A stretch of DNA of 23,945 nucleotides from Phascolarctobacterium_B sp045598345. Its GTDB lineage: Bacteria; Bacillota; Negativicutes; Acidaminococcales; Acidaminococcaceae. The translations under genes were made by a program, and so were the position numbers. Position 1 is the stretch's first letter. Each line of letters starts with the position of its first letter. Positions 6,770-15,352 of this stretch are shown here, one piece after another. The notes beneath the pieces were generated by a model. The model did not search any database. It had not been told where the DNA came from and saw only the letters and a list, made by a program, of their open reading frames with translations. The stretch lies in NCBI GenBank assembly GCA_045598345.1, contig JAZLLX010000056.1, forward strand, positions 1-23,945, in the 5' to 3' direction.

Positions 6770-8097
6770 TATTCGTCTTCCTCTCTTCCCCGAATAATCA
6801 GTTTGATGGGTGTCCCCTCAAAGCCGAAGGCCTCACGCAATTTGTTTTCCAAATACCTTTGGTAGGAAAAATGCATGATTTCAGGGTTATTTACAAAAAT
6901 AACAAAGGTGGGCGGTTTAATCTTTACTTGGGTGGCGTAAAGAATACGCAACCTTACACCCTTATCGGTGGGCGTAGGATTAACCGCTACCGCATCTTCA
7001 ATTAACTGGTTCAAAACATTGGTGGCAATCCGCATAGCACATTGTTCTGCCACAAACTTAATCAGTTCCGGCAGACGGTGAATCCTTTGTTTTGTCAAAG
7101 CGCTCACATACACCACCGGGGCATATTGCAGGAAAATCAGTTCTTTCCGTAATTCTTCCGTATAACGGATGGTGGAATCGTTTTCCTTTTCGTACAAATC
7201 CCATTTATTGACAACCAAGACAACGCCCTTCCCCGCTTCATGGGCATAACCGGCAATTTTCTTGTCCTGCTCAGTTACCCCGTCAACCGCATCAATAACC
7301 ATCAAAACCACATCGGAACGGTCAACCGCCCGCAAAGCACGCATTACGCTGTAGCGTTCTATATTTTCTTCCACCTGGGATTTCCTCCGCATACCGGCGG
7401 TATCAATAAAGAGGAAATGCTGCCCGTCCTTAACAACTTCCGTGTCAATGGCATCCCTTGTGGTTCCCGGAATATTGCTGACAATGCTCCGTTCCTGACC
7501 GACCAAAAGATTGAAAATGGAACTTTTGCCAACATTGGGTCTGCCAATCAAGGCGACCTTGATTATATCTTCTTCCTCATCATCAAAATCCAAATTCAAT
7601 TCCTTGAACTTTTCCACAACCGCATCCAACAAATCGCCCAAACCAAGATGATTGGCGGCGGAAATGGGCATGGGTTCACCAATACCAAGATTGTAGAACT
7701 CATAAACACTTAATTCCTGCTTAGGGGAATCCGCCTTATTCACGGCCAAAACAATGGGCTTTTTGGACTGGCGTAAAAGTTTTGCCACCTGGGCATCTTC
7801 GTCCGTAATTCCTGTGCGGGCCTCACAGAGAAAGAGAATAACATCCGCCTCCCGGATGGCAATCTGTGCCTGAGTACGGATGGAAACCGCTATGGAATCC
7901 GTATTCATAATTTCAATACCGCCCGTGTCCACAATCATGAATTCCTTGTTCAGCCATTCTGCACTGGCATAAATACGGTCACGGGTAACACCCGGAGTAT
8001 CTTCCACAATGGAAATACGGCTGTTGGCAAAAATATTAAACAAAGTTGATTTGCCAACATTGGGGCGGCCAACAATGGCAACTATCGGTTTAGGCAT
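6769..8097 (-). CDS. der: Ribosome biogenesis GTPase Der (EngA)
   Basis: Double-G-domain GTPase needed for 50S subunit assembly. The first G domain has P-loop GRPNVGKS at 10-17, DTGG at 57-60 and NKAD at 120-123. An acidic linker around 170-178 follows. The second has GRPNVGKS at 185-192, PGTTRD at 210-215, DTAG at 232-235 and NKWD at 297-300. The C-terminal KH-like domain completes 442 aa, the normal length. The start has a strong ribosome site (TAGGAGGG) immediately after the cobO stop, and the stop overlaps the plsY start. Confidence 0.97.
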   Translation of the reverse strand: MPKPIVAIVGRPNVGKSTLFNIFANSRISIVEDTPGVTRDRIYASAEWLNKEFMIVDTGGIEIMNTDSIAVSIRTQAQIAIREADVILFLCEARTGITDEDAQVAKLLRQSKKPIVLAVNKADSPKQELSVYEFYNLGIGEPMPISAANHLGLGDLLDAVVEKFKELNLDFDDEEEDIIKVALIGRPNVGKSSIFNLLVGQERSIVSNIPGTTRDAIDTEVVKDGQHFLFIDTAGMRRKSQVEENIERYSVMRALRAVDRSDVVLMVIDAVDGVTEQDKKIAGYAHEAGKGVVLVVNKWDLYEKENDSTIRYTEELRKELIFLQYAPVVYVSALTKQRIHRLPELIKFVAEQCAMRIATNVLNQLIEDAVAVNPTPTDKGVRLRILYATQVKIKPPTFVIFVNNPEIMHFSYQRYLENKLREAFGFEGTPIKLIIRGREEDE

Positions 8098-8109
8098 AAA
8101 CCCTCCTAA

Positions 8110-8619
8110 TCAGTGGTCAAAGCCGTTGCGGCTGGTAATTCCTTGGGACAGATAATGCTTCACTTCCTGCATATCCGTCACTAAATCCGCAATATCTGTT
8201 AATTCTTGCGGAGCGCCACGCCCCGTAGTAATAATTTCTATGTCATTCTTTGTCCGGCTCAAAAATTCTGCAACTTCTTCAACAGGCAGCATTTTTGTCG
8301 CCAAAACAAGAGTGATTTCATCTAAAACAATCACATCTGCCGTTTTGTTGAGAATGGCTTTTTTCGCCTCTTCCCAACCCTGACGGGCCAAATCCAAATC
8401 AATTCTGTCCGGGTTACGGAAATTCACAAAACAATCCCGTCCCACCTGACGAATTTCTATGAAATCTAACTTTTTAGCAGCACGGGCTTCCCCGTATTCC
8501 GGGTCATCTTTCAGAAAAGAAAAAACTATAGTTTTCATTCCATAGCCGCTGGCTCTTAAGGCCGCCCCTAAGGCGGCCGTTGTTTTCCCCTTGCCCGTTC
8601 CTGTATAAACTTGCAACAT
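8110..8619 (-). CDS. cobO: Cob(I)alamin adenosyltransferase, CobO/BtuR type
   Basis: Transfers the adenosyl group of ATP to Co(I) corrinoid, making adenosylcobalamin or its precursors. A 169-aa P-loop protein with GTGKGKTTAALGAALRASGYG-type N-terminus (P-loop at 7-14), the VIVLDEI Walker-B-like segment, and the IITGRG-type motif seen as IEIITTGRGAP. It starts 1 nt after the stop of the DUF512 gene with no clear Shine-Dalgarno, so translation is probably coupled. No cobalamin riboswitch is visible; the gene sits inside a housekeeping operon. Other cob genes are absent from the window, so it may serve salvage. Confidence 0.92.
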   Translation of the reverse strand: MLQVYTGTGKGKTTAALGAALRASGYGMKTIVFSFLKDDPEYGEARAAKKLDFIEIRQVGRDCFVNFRNPDRIDLDLARQGWEEAKKAILNKTADVIVLDEITLVLATKMLPVEEVAEFLSRTKNDIEIITTGRGAPQELTDIADLVTDMQEVKHYLSQGITSRNGFDH

Positions 8620-8620
8620 T

Positions 8621-9892
8621 TTACAATAAATGGATTAAATCAATTGCATTGCGGGCGATTTCCACTTTCCCTTTGCATTTTGATTTAAAACTCTCCAAAC
8701 TCATATCATCTAAAAACAAATTGTCTTTGTTCAGCACCACAGCGGGTAAAATTACCCGTTGGGCAGCACGGGCGGCATCAAGAATATCACCGCCGCTTAA
8801 AAGTCCTGTCACATTCACCGCACCACCAAAGAATGTATTTTTCACTCCAAGAACTTTGTGTTTAGTACCGTATTTTTTATTGAACTGATTTATCAATGGT
8901 GTAAGCACGGGGGCCGCCACCTCACCCACAATAACCACTGCATCAGGGTGGGTTTCTGTTTTGGGCAGAGCAAACTGCTTATGCCAATCTTCCAAAAATG
9001 CTCTGGTCAGGCCGATACCATTTTCAATCTGGGGAAAATCGTCATAATTTTCCACGGCAGGTATTTTTACCCCTGCCAGAAGATAGAATTCATCCGCCAA
9101 ATACACAAAGGTTTTACATAACACCCGCCGGCACTCTTTTTGAATTTTGGCAATTTCAGTGCAAATATCCTTGGCCACCGCCGGTGTAAATGTTCTCAAC
9201 TTCGTCAAATGATCCCTGTGCTTTGTCAGCCCCACAGGCACAATAGCAATACTGGCAATCCCCGGCACCAGGTTCCGCAAATCATTTACCGTCCACAACA
9301 ATTCCTTGCCGTCATTGTAATCAGGACAGCAAACAATTTGGGTATGAATTTCAATGCCCGCATCTATCAGGAATTGTAATTTCTCTAAAAAATTTCCTGC
9401 ATTTTTATTCCCCATCATGGAACAACGCAACGCTGGATTAGTGCTATGTACGGATACATACAAAGGTGACATGTGGGTCTGAATGATGCGTTGGAAATCT
9501 TCCTGATTAAGATTGGTCAAAGTAATAAAATTACCATAGAGAAAACTCAAACGGAAATCATCATCACGGACATAAAGTCCCTTTCGCATACCGGGTATCA
9601 TTTGGTCAACAAAACAAAAGATACAATGATTATGGCAAAGACGGACTCTATCAAAAACAGCACTCTCAAACTCAAGCCCCAAATCTTCGTCCGGGTCTTT
9701 TTCAATATTCAAAGTACGCATCTGACCCTTGCGACAGATTTGCAATTCAAAAGACGGGCAGGCAGTAAAATAACTGAACTCAATCACATCCTGTACCGCC
9801 ATACCGTTCACGCCAATAAGTTCATCCCCCGGCAGAATATCCAATTCCCCTGCCAAACTATGCGGCTTAATGCCACTGATTAAAGCGGACAT
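8621..9892 (-). CDS. DUF512 family radical SAM protein with PDZ-like N-terminus
   Basis: 423 aa. A PDZ-like domain occupies about 1-60 (PHSLAGELDILPGDEL). The radical-SAM cluster site follows: Cys86, Cys90 and Cys93 in LCHNHCIFCFVDQ, with the family stretch MRKGLYVRDDDFRLSFLYGN. The DUF512 C-terminal domain follows. The biochemical reaction is unknown. It often lies upstream of der in Firmicutes, and here only cobO intervenes, which hints at a conserved link with ribosome or RNA biology; that is inference. The ATG shares one base with the TAA of the crotonase gene. Confidence 0.9.
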   Translation of the reverse strand: MSALISGIKPHSLAGELDILPGDELIGVNGMAVQDVIEFSYFTACPSFELQICRKGQMRTLNIEKDPDEDLGLEFESAVFDRVRLCHNHCIFCFVDQMIPGMRKGLYVRDDDFRLSFLYGNFITLTNLNQEDFQRIIQTHMSPLYVSVHSTNPALRCSMMGNKNAGNFLEKLQFLIDAGIEIHTQIVCCPDYNDGKELLWTVNDLRNLVPGIASIAIVPVGLTKHRDHLTKLRTFTPAVAKDICTEIAKIQKECRRVLCKTFVYLADEFYLLAGVKIPAVENYDDFPQIENGIGLTRAFLEDWHKQFALPKTETHPDAVVIVGEVAAPVLTPLINQFNKKYGTKHKVLGVKNTFFGGAVNVTGLLSGGDILDAARAAQRVILPAVVLNKDNLFLDDMSLESFKSKCKGKVEIARNAIDLIHLL

Positions 9893-10668
9893 TATTTACC
9901 CGTGAATACCGGATTCCTTTTCTCTTTGAAAGCGGCAATACCTTCCTTGCAATCCTCCGTACCCATCAAAAGCGCCTGGGTGCTTTCTTCAAAAGCCAGC
10001 ACTTCATCAAGGGTAAGGGCGGTATTGTTCAAATATTTTTTAATCAAGCCAATGGAAAGGGGAGCACTGTTGGCCAGCCGTTCCGCCATAGCATAGGTGG
10101 TTTCCACCAGTTTGTCCTCTTCATAAAGATGGTTCACCATATTGTATTTTTCTGCTGTGGGTGCATCAATCAGGTCAGCGGTGAACATCAGTTCCTTTGC
10201 CCGCAATACGCCGGTTGCTTTGGGCAGGAAATACAAGCCGCCACAGTCGGGAATCAAACCCACCTTGGAGAAACTTTGGGCAAATCTTGCCTTGGTGGTG
10301 GCATAAACCAAGTCACAAGCAAGCATTAAGTTCACCCCTGCACCCGCAGTTACACCGTTAATCATGCAAATAAAGGGCTTTTCAATCGTGGTAATCCGTT
10401 TTGCCACATTGCCAACTTTGGCAATGAACGCCCGCTTTTCCGCATTGGTGGCAATGCCGTTCAAAAATGGCAAATCCCCGCCCGCACAGAAGGCCTTGCC
10501 GTTGCCTGTCAGCACTACACAACGGACATCCGCATCCTGTTCCACCTTGTCCAGGGTGGCGTGAATTCCGTCAATAAGACCGTCATTCATGGAGTTCAAA
10601 CTGCCGGGACGGTTCAAAGTGATAGTGGCGATGTGATTTTTTACCTGATACAATACTGCTTCTTCCAT
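9892..10668 (-). CDS. Crotonase-fold protein (PaaG-like enoyl-CoA hydratase/isomerase)
   Basis: 258 aa, with the oxyanion-hole regions AFCAGGDL at 59-66 and NGVTAGAGVNL at 104-114. The two glutamates that catalyse hydration in classical enoyl-CoA hydratases are absent: by alignment from memory the positions are Asn113 and Phe133. Instead Asp141 occurs in GLIPDCGG, as in PaaG-type epoxyphenylacetyl-CoA isomerases and related enoyl-CoA isomerases. An isomerase or other acyl-CoA reaction is therefore more likely than simple hydration; the substrate is unknown. The ribosome site AGGAGG is strong. It lies 9 nt after trmFO, and no other fatty-acid or aromatic degradation gene is nearby. Confidence 0.85.
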   Translation of the reverse strand: MEEAVLYQVKNHIATITLNRPGSLNSMNDGLIDGIHATLDKVEQDADVRCVVLTGNGKAFCAGGDLPFLNGIATNAEKRAFIAKVGNVAKRITTIEKPFICMINGVTAGAGVNLMLACDLVYATTKARFAQSFSKVGLIPDCGGLYFLPKATGVLRAKELMFTADLIDAPTAEKYNMVNHLYEEDKLVETTYAMAERLANSAPLSIGLIKKYLNNTALTLDEVLAFEESTQALLMGTEDCKEGIAAFKEKRNPVFTGK

Positions 10669-10677
10669 AATTTCCTC

Positions 10678-11982
10678 CTAATTTTGCAATTCTTTTATTT
10701 TTTCTAAGGCCCTTTGCGCCAGAGCCGTGTTTTTTTCCCGTTTGTTTCTAATACGTTTTTCCAAGGGCGGAAAAAGACCGAAATTAACATTCATGGGCTG
10801 GAAATTTTCTACGGACGGGTTGCTGATATAGTGTGCCAACGCCCCATGGGCAGTTTCCACAGGAAAATCAATTTCCGGCTCACCCAATACCCTTGCCGCC
10901 ACATGACGGCCAACCATCAGTCCTGAAGCGGCACTTTCCACATATCCTTCCACCCCGGTCATTTGCCCGGCAAAATAAAATCTGTTATTTTTTTTCAAAT
11001 TGAAACAGTGGTCTAAAAGTTGGGGGGAATTCAAATAGGTGTTTCTGTGCATTACGCCGTAACGGACAAAATCCGCCTTTTCCAGTCCGGGAATCATACC
11101 AAAAACCCGCTTCTGTTCCGGCCATTTGAGATGGGTTTGGAAACCGACGATATTATACAAAGATGCCGCCGCATTATCCTGCCTGAGTTGCACCACCGCA
11201 TAGGCCTCCTTCCCCGTTGCAGGGTTGATCAAGCCCACCGGTTTCAAAGGTCCGAACCGCATGGTGTCCTCACCTCTTGCCGCCATTTCCTCAATGGGCA
11301 TACAGGCCTCAAAAAAGGTCTTTTTGTCAAAATCATGTAATTCCGCCTTTTCGGAATTCACCAATGCCTCCCGAAAGGCAACATATTCTTCTTTGGTTTC
11401 AAAGGGGCAGTTAAGATAGTCCGCCTCCCCCTTGTCATAACGGCTGGCACGGAAGACCTTATTGTAATCAATGGAATCTGCGGTAACAATGGGTGCCGCC
11501 GCATCAAAAAAATGTAAATAATTTTCCTGAATCAAACTTTGGATATTATTGCTCAACGCCTCACTGGTCAAAGGGCCGGAAGCAACAATTACAATACCCT
11601 CTAATTTTGCCAAATCTGTTATTTCTTCGGTGCAGATTTCCACCAAGGGATGTTGGGTTAAAACTTCCGTAATGTTTTGGGAAAAACATTCCCTGTCCAC
11701 AGCCAACGCTCCCCCCGCAGGCACCTGATGCTTGTCGGCCGACTGCATAATGACCGAATCCAAAAGCCGCATTTCCTCTTTTAAGAGTCCCACCGCATTT
11801 TCCACATTAGCCGCCCTTAAAGAATTGCTGCACACCAATTCTGCAAAAGCGGCGGTTTTGTGTGCCGGAGTATATTTTTGCGGCCGCATCTCATGTATGA
11901 TTACGGGAATCCCCCGCCGCACTAATTGCCAGGCCGCTTCAGAACCGGCCAGGCCTGCACCGATAATATGAACCTTATTCAC
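10678..11982 (-). CDS. trmFO: Methylenetetrahydrofolate-tRNA-(uracil-54-C5)-methyltransferase TrmFO
   Basis: FAD- and folate-dependent enzyme that makes ribothymidine at position 54 of tRNA T-loops. It has the N-terminal FAD site KVHIIGAGLAGSEAAW, the CSNSLRAANVENAVGLLKEE-type segment, ALAVDRECFS and YLNCPFE. I chose the GTG at 11982, giving 434 aa. It overlaps the topA stop by 8 nt, and family members begin just ahead of the FAD loop. The longer TTG-started frame would read topA codons. The dprA-topA-trmFO order is common in Firmicutes. Confidence 0.94.
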   Translation of the reverse strand: MNKVHIIGAGLAGSEAAWQLVRRGIPVIIHEMRPQKYTPAHKTAAFAELVCSNSLRAANVENAVGLLKEEMRLLDSVIMQSADKHQVPAGGALAVDRECFSQNITEVLTQHPLVEICTEEITDLAKLEGIVIVASGPLTSEALSNNIQSLIQENYLHFFDAAAPIVTADSIDYNKVFRASRYDKGEADYLNCPFETKEEYVAFREALVNSEKAELHDFDKKTFFEACMPIEEMAARGEDTMRFGPLKPVGLINPATGKEAYAVVQLRQDNAAASLYNIVGFQTHLKWPEQKRVFGMIPGLEKADFVRYGVMHRNTYLNSPQLLDHCFNLKKNNRFYFAGQMTGVEGYVESAASGLMVGRHVAARVLGEPEIDFPVETAHGALAHYISNPSVENFQPMNVNFGLFPPLEKRIRNKREKNTALAQRALEKIKELQN

Positions 11983-14074
11983 TTTTCTTTTTACGTGCAG
12001 CAACACGACGTTTTACACCATTTTCACAGGCAGGGTTACTGCATTTATGAATAATCTTTTTTGTTTTGCTGTAACGCTCCACCATAATATTTCCACAAAG
12101 AACGCATTTCTCATTTACGGGCTTGTCCCAGGTGCTGAAGTCGCACTTCGGATAATTTTCACAGCCGTAGAAGACCTTGCCCGTCTTAGTTTTTCTTTCC
12201 AAAACTTCCCCACCGCATTGGGGGCATTTGACACCAATCTTAATGATAATGGGTTTGGTATTCTTACATTCAGGAAATCCCGGGCAGGCAAGGAATTTGC
12301 CAAATTTGCCGGACTTCACCACCATCATACGCCCGCAAACTTCACATTTCACATCACTTACTTCCACCGGTGGGGGTGTTTTTTCAATAACCTCTTTTGC
12401 CAAGGTCATGCTTTTTTTGAAAGGACCGTAGAAACGCTCAATAACCTTGTTCCTGTCCATTTTCCCGTCCGCAATATTATCCAAATCTTCTTCCATCTCC
12501 GCACTGAAGGGCAAGTCAATCAGGTCCGGGAAATGTGCAGTGAGCAAATCATTAACCCTGTTCCCCAGTTCCGTAATCAATAATTTCTTGCCGGAACGGC
12601 TTACATAGTTACGGCTCACAATGGTCTGGATGGTTGGGGCATAGGTACTGGGTCTGCCAATGCCCTCCGCCTCCAGTTTATTGATTAAACTTGCTTCCGT
12701 ATAATGTGCCGGCGGTTCGGTAAAATGTTGTTCACCCTTTGGCATACCGACCAAATCCAAGGCCGTTCCGGCAGGAATATAGGGAATATTCGCCACCACA
12801 TCTTCTTCCGATTCCACCGCATTAACCCTGCGGAAACCATCAAAGGTCAGCACACTGCCGCTGGCGGTAAACTCATATTTGCCCGCCGCAATATCAATCA
12901 AGGTCTGCTCATAAACCGCATCCTTCATCTGGCTGGACACCGTCCTGTTCCAAATTAAGGTATAAAGTTCCAATTGTTCCTTATTCAAATATTTGGCAAC
13001 CGCTTTGGGAGTATTGAAAATGCTTGTGGGACGAATGGCCTCGTGGGCATCCTGGGCATTTTTCTTAGTTGCATAGAAATTCGGTTTTTCCGGCAAATAA
13101 CCGCTACCGTAATTCTTATCAATATATTGGCGGATTTCTTTCAACGCAACATCCGCCAGACGCACGGAGTCCGTACGCATATAGGTGATTAAACCCAATG
13201 TGTCCGTCCCCATGGTAATACCTTCAAACAACTGTTGGGCAACACTCATGGTGCGTTTGGAATTAAAATTCAGCTGCTTGTTGGCTTCCTGTTGCAAGGT
13301 GGAAGTGGTAAAAGGCGGCAACGCATGACGTTTTCTTGGCTTGACGCTGGATTCCTTCACCACATAATTCAAGGTCTTTAACTCGTTTTCAATTACTTTG
13401 GCGCTGCTTTCGTTGTTAAGTTCTGCCTTAACCCCGTCAATCTTGCTCAACTTTGCCAGGAATTTCGGTCCTTTGCCCCTTTCCTCCAATTCCACCGTCA
13501 TAGTCCAATATTCCTGGGGTTCAAATGCCTCAATCTGCTTTTCCCTGTCCGCAATAATCTTTACCGCCACGGACTGCACCCTGCCGGCACTCAAGCCACG
13601 CATAATTTTATGCCACAAAAGAGGGCTTAACTCATAACCCACTATACGGTCAATAATCCTGCGTGCTTCCTGTGCCTTGAACTTGTCAATATCTATAGAG
13701 CGTGGATGGCTGATGGCTTCTTTGATGGCATTAGGCGTAATCTCGTGTACCTCAATCCGTTGTGCCGTCAAAGGGTCAAGTTCCAGCAAATTGGCCAAAT
13801 GCCAGCTGATGGCCTCCCCTTCACGGTCAGGGTCCGTTGCCAGAAATACTTTGTCCGCCTTACGGGCCGCATCCTTAAGTTTTTTGATTAAATCCGTCTT
13901 GCCGACTATATTGATATAATGGGGTGCAAACCCCTTGTCAATATCAATACCAAAGGTACTGCGTGGCAAATCCCGAAGATGTCCCATTGAGGCGGTAACA
14001 TCATAATCCTTTCCCAAAAATTGTTTGATTGTCTTTGCTTTTGTGGGTGATTCCACGATTACTAAATTAGCCAT
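11975..14074 (-). CDS. topA: DNA topoisomerase I (type IA)
   Basis: Relaxes negative supercoils by single-strand passage. 699 aa. The TOPRIM domain has Glu8 in VIVESPTKAKT and DPDREGEA at 81-88. The cleavage domain has the active-site Tyr298 in GLITYMRTDSVR. Three C-terminal four-cysteine zinc ribbons lie at about 575-690 (CEVCGRMM, CPQCGGEV and CVLCGNIM), the last ending in a basic Lys/Arg tail. The start has an adjacent ribosome site (AGGAG) 9 nt after dprA. It overlaps trmFO by 8 nt. Confidence 0.97.
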   Translation of the reverse strand: MANLVIVESPTKAKTIKQFLGKDYDVTASMGHLRDLPRSTFGIDIDKGFAPHYINIVGKTDLIKKLKDAARKADKVFLATDPDREGEAISWHLANLLELDPLTAQRIEVHEITPNAIKEAISHPRSIDIDKFKAQEARRIIDRIVGYELSPLLWHKIMRGLSAGRVQSVAVKIIADREKQIEAFEPQEYWTMTVELEERGKGPKFLAKLSKIDGVKAELNNESSAKVIENELKTLNYVVKESSVKPRKRHALPPFTTSTLQQEANKQLNFNSKRTMSVAQQLFEGITMGTDTLGLITYMRTDSVRLADVALKEIRQYIDKNYGSGYLPEKPNFYATKKNAQDAHEAIRPTSIFNTPKAVAKYLNKEQLELYTLIWNRTVSSQMKDAVYEQTLIDIAAGKYEFTASGSVLTFDGFRRVNAVESEEDVVANIPYIPAGTALDLVGMPKGEQHFTEPPAHYTEASLINKLEAEGIGRPSTYAPTIQTIVSRNYVSRSGKKLLITELGNRVNDLLTAHFPDLIDLPFSAEMEEDLDNIADGKMDRNKVIERFYGPFKKSMTLAKEVIEKTPPPVEVSDVKCEVCGRMMVVKSGKFGKFLACPGFPECKNTKPIIIKIGVKCPQCGGEVLERKTKTGKVFYGCENYPKCDFSTWDKPVNEKCVLCGNIMVERYSKTKKIIHKCSNPACENGVKRRVAARKKKSE

Positions 14075-14083
14075 TTGCCTCTC

Positions 14084-15226
14084 CTATTTCCTAAAGTATT
14101 TTTGGGTCTGGTCCGTATCCGCCAACCCCATGACCTGCAAATCAAGCAATTCCATGCTGATTTGCGTAAAATCCAATCCTGTCTGTTCTATCAAATCATC
14201 CATGGACAGGGCCCCCTGCCCCAAAAGATGATAAATTTTTCTCCCGTCCTCACTCAAACCGCCCAAATCCGGGTTATTGATTTGCTTTGGGGGCAAAACC
14301 TTTTCCATATTTTTGAACAAGTTTTGTTGTGCCGGGCTGTTGCGGTCAAGTTTTTGATAAAAGGCCTCCCTGTCAATAAAAATTTCCCTGGCGTCAGAGA
14401 TGAGGCGCGCCCCTTCCTTAATCAGCTGGTGGCATCCCACGCTGGTCGGTTCAAAAATATTCCCGGGCACCGCATATACTTCCCTCTGCTCGTCCGCCGC
14501 ACAATGGGCAGTTATCAAGGCACCGCTTTTAACTGCGGCCTCACAGACGATAATCCCCCGGCTCAATCCCACAATAATGCGGTTTCTTGCGGGGAAAAAT
14601 CTTGCCTGGGGCTGTGTTCCCGGAGGATATTCGCTGACCAGGGCACCTCTTTTTAATATGCCCTTGAAAAGTTGGGCATTGGTGGCGGGATAAACTATAT
14701 CCACACCACAGCCAAGTACCGCAATGGTAACCCCCTCCTCTTCCACCGCCGCCGCATGGGCCGCCGAATCAATCCCCACCGCACCGCCGCTGATGACGGG
14801 AATATCCCCTGCCGCCATGGACTTGGCATAATAGCGGGCGGCTTTCACCCCGTAGGCAGTTGCCAGCCGTGAGCCCACTATACCAATGCTGTAGGCATCC
14901 CGGGGCAGATTTCCCTTCACATAAAGTGCCAGGGGCGGGTCGTGAATTTCCTTCAAAGAGGCAGGATATTCCTCATCCAAAAAGGAAATTATTTTAATCC
15001 CCTTTTCCTGACAAACCCTGTTTAACTGCCCAACATCAACATTTTTACGGTTTTGCAGGAAATTGCTTATTTTTTTCTCATTGTACAGGCCTAAAGCGTC
15101 CAACTGCTCCCCGGTCGCTTTGAAAGTTGCTTCTGCCCCTCCCAATCTTTCCACCGTTTCCGGTATATGGGCTCTGCCCAGTCCGGGAACAACCAAAGCC
15201 AAGGCCGCCAAATAAACATTTTCCAA
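14084..15226 (-). CDS. dprA: DNA processing protein DprA (Smf)
   Basis: Loads RecA on incoming single-stranded DNA during natural transformation. 380 aa. An N-terminal SAM-like region (about 1-75) is followed by the Rossmann-like DprA core with IGIVGSRLATAYG, SGGAVGIDSAAH, VLGCGVDIVYP, FPARNRIIVGLSRG and EAAVKSGALITA. A C-terminal winged helix (about 310-380) completes it. No in-frame ATG suits the N-terminus. TTG at 15226 is taken as the start, with AAGAG 7 nt upstream; this choice is moderately sure. It is the first gene of the leftward operon and is driven by a consensus promoter at 15265-15292. Confidence 0.93.
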   Translation of the reverse strand: MENVYLAALALVVPGLGRAHIPETVERLGGAEATFKATGEQLDALGLYNEKKISNFLQNRKNVDVGQLNRVCQEKGIKIISFLDEEYPASLKEIHDPPLALYVKGNLPRDAYSIGIVGSRLATAYGVKAARYYAKSMAAGDIPVISGGAVGIDSAAHAAAVEEEGVTIAVLGCGVDIVYPATNAQLFKGILKRGALVSEYPPGTQPQARFFPARNRIIVGLSRGIIVCEAAVKSGALITAHCAADEQREVYAVPGNIFEPTSVGCHQLIKEGARLISDAREIFIDREAFYQKLDRNSPAQQNLFKNMEKVLPPKQINNPDLGGLSEDGRKIYHLLGQGALSMDDLIEQTGLDFTQISMELLDLQVMGLADTDQTQKYFRK

Positions 15227-15245
15227 AATAATACTCTTGATATAT

Positions 15246-15263
15246 TGTAATAAAGATATTACA
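15246..15263. promoter_or_regulatory. Perfect 18-bp palindrome at the dprA transcription start (candidate operator)
   Basis: TGTAATA and TATTACA flank AAGA, a perfect 7-4-7 inverted repeat. It begins 1 nt downstream of the dprA -10 box and covers the predicted +1, the usual place for a repressor site. The binding protein is not identifiable from the sequence. Confidence 0.5.
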
Positions 15264-15264
15264 C

Positions 15265-15292
15265 ATTATATATGATTTTTTTCCCTTGTCAA
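15265..15292 (-). promoter_or_regulatory. Consensus sigma-70 promoter of the dprA operon
   Basis: On the minus strand, TTGACA (15292-15287) and TATAAT (15270-15265) both match consensus exactly, with a 16-nt spacer. The predicted start is near 15258. It is the only strong leftward promoter seen ahead of the 11-gene set. Confidence 0.85.
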
Positions 15293-15320
15293 CATTTTTA
15301 TAGAAAGTCCATAAAAAATA

Positions 15321-15347
15321 TGCTATAATCTACAAAAAGATTGGAGG
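15321..15347 (+). promoter_or_regulatory. Extended -10 promoter and ribosome site of the pncB-like gene
   Basis: TGCTATAAT (15321-15329) is an extended -10 with a perfect TATAAT. The -35 (TAGAAA, 17 nt upstream) is poor. GGAGG (15343-15347) sits 5 nt before the ATG at 15353 and fixes the start. Confidence 0.75.
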
Positions 15348-15352
15348 TAATT

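Noticed and set aside
8600..8640. Cobalamin riboswitch ahead of cobO.
   Set aside because: Only 1 nt separates cobO from the upstream stop codon, and no conserved B12-box sequence is seen.
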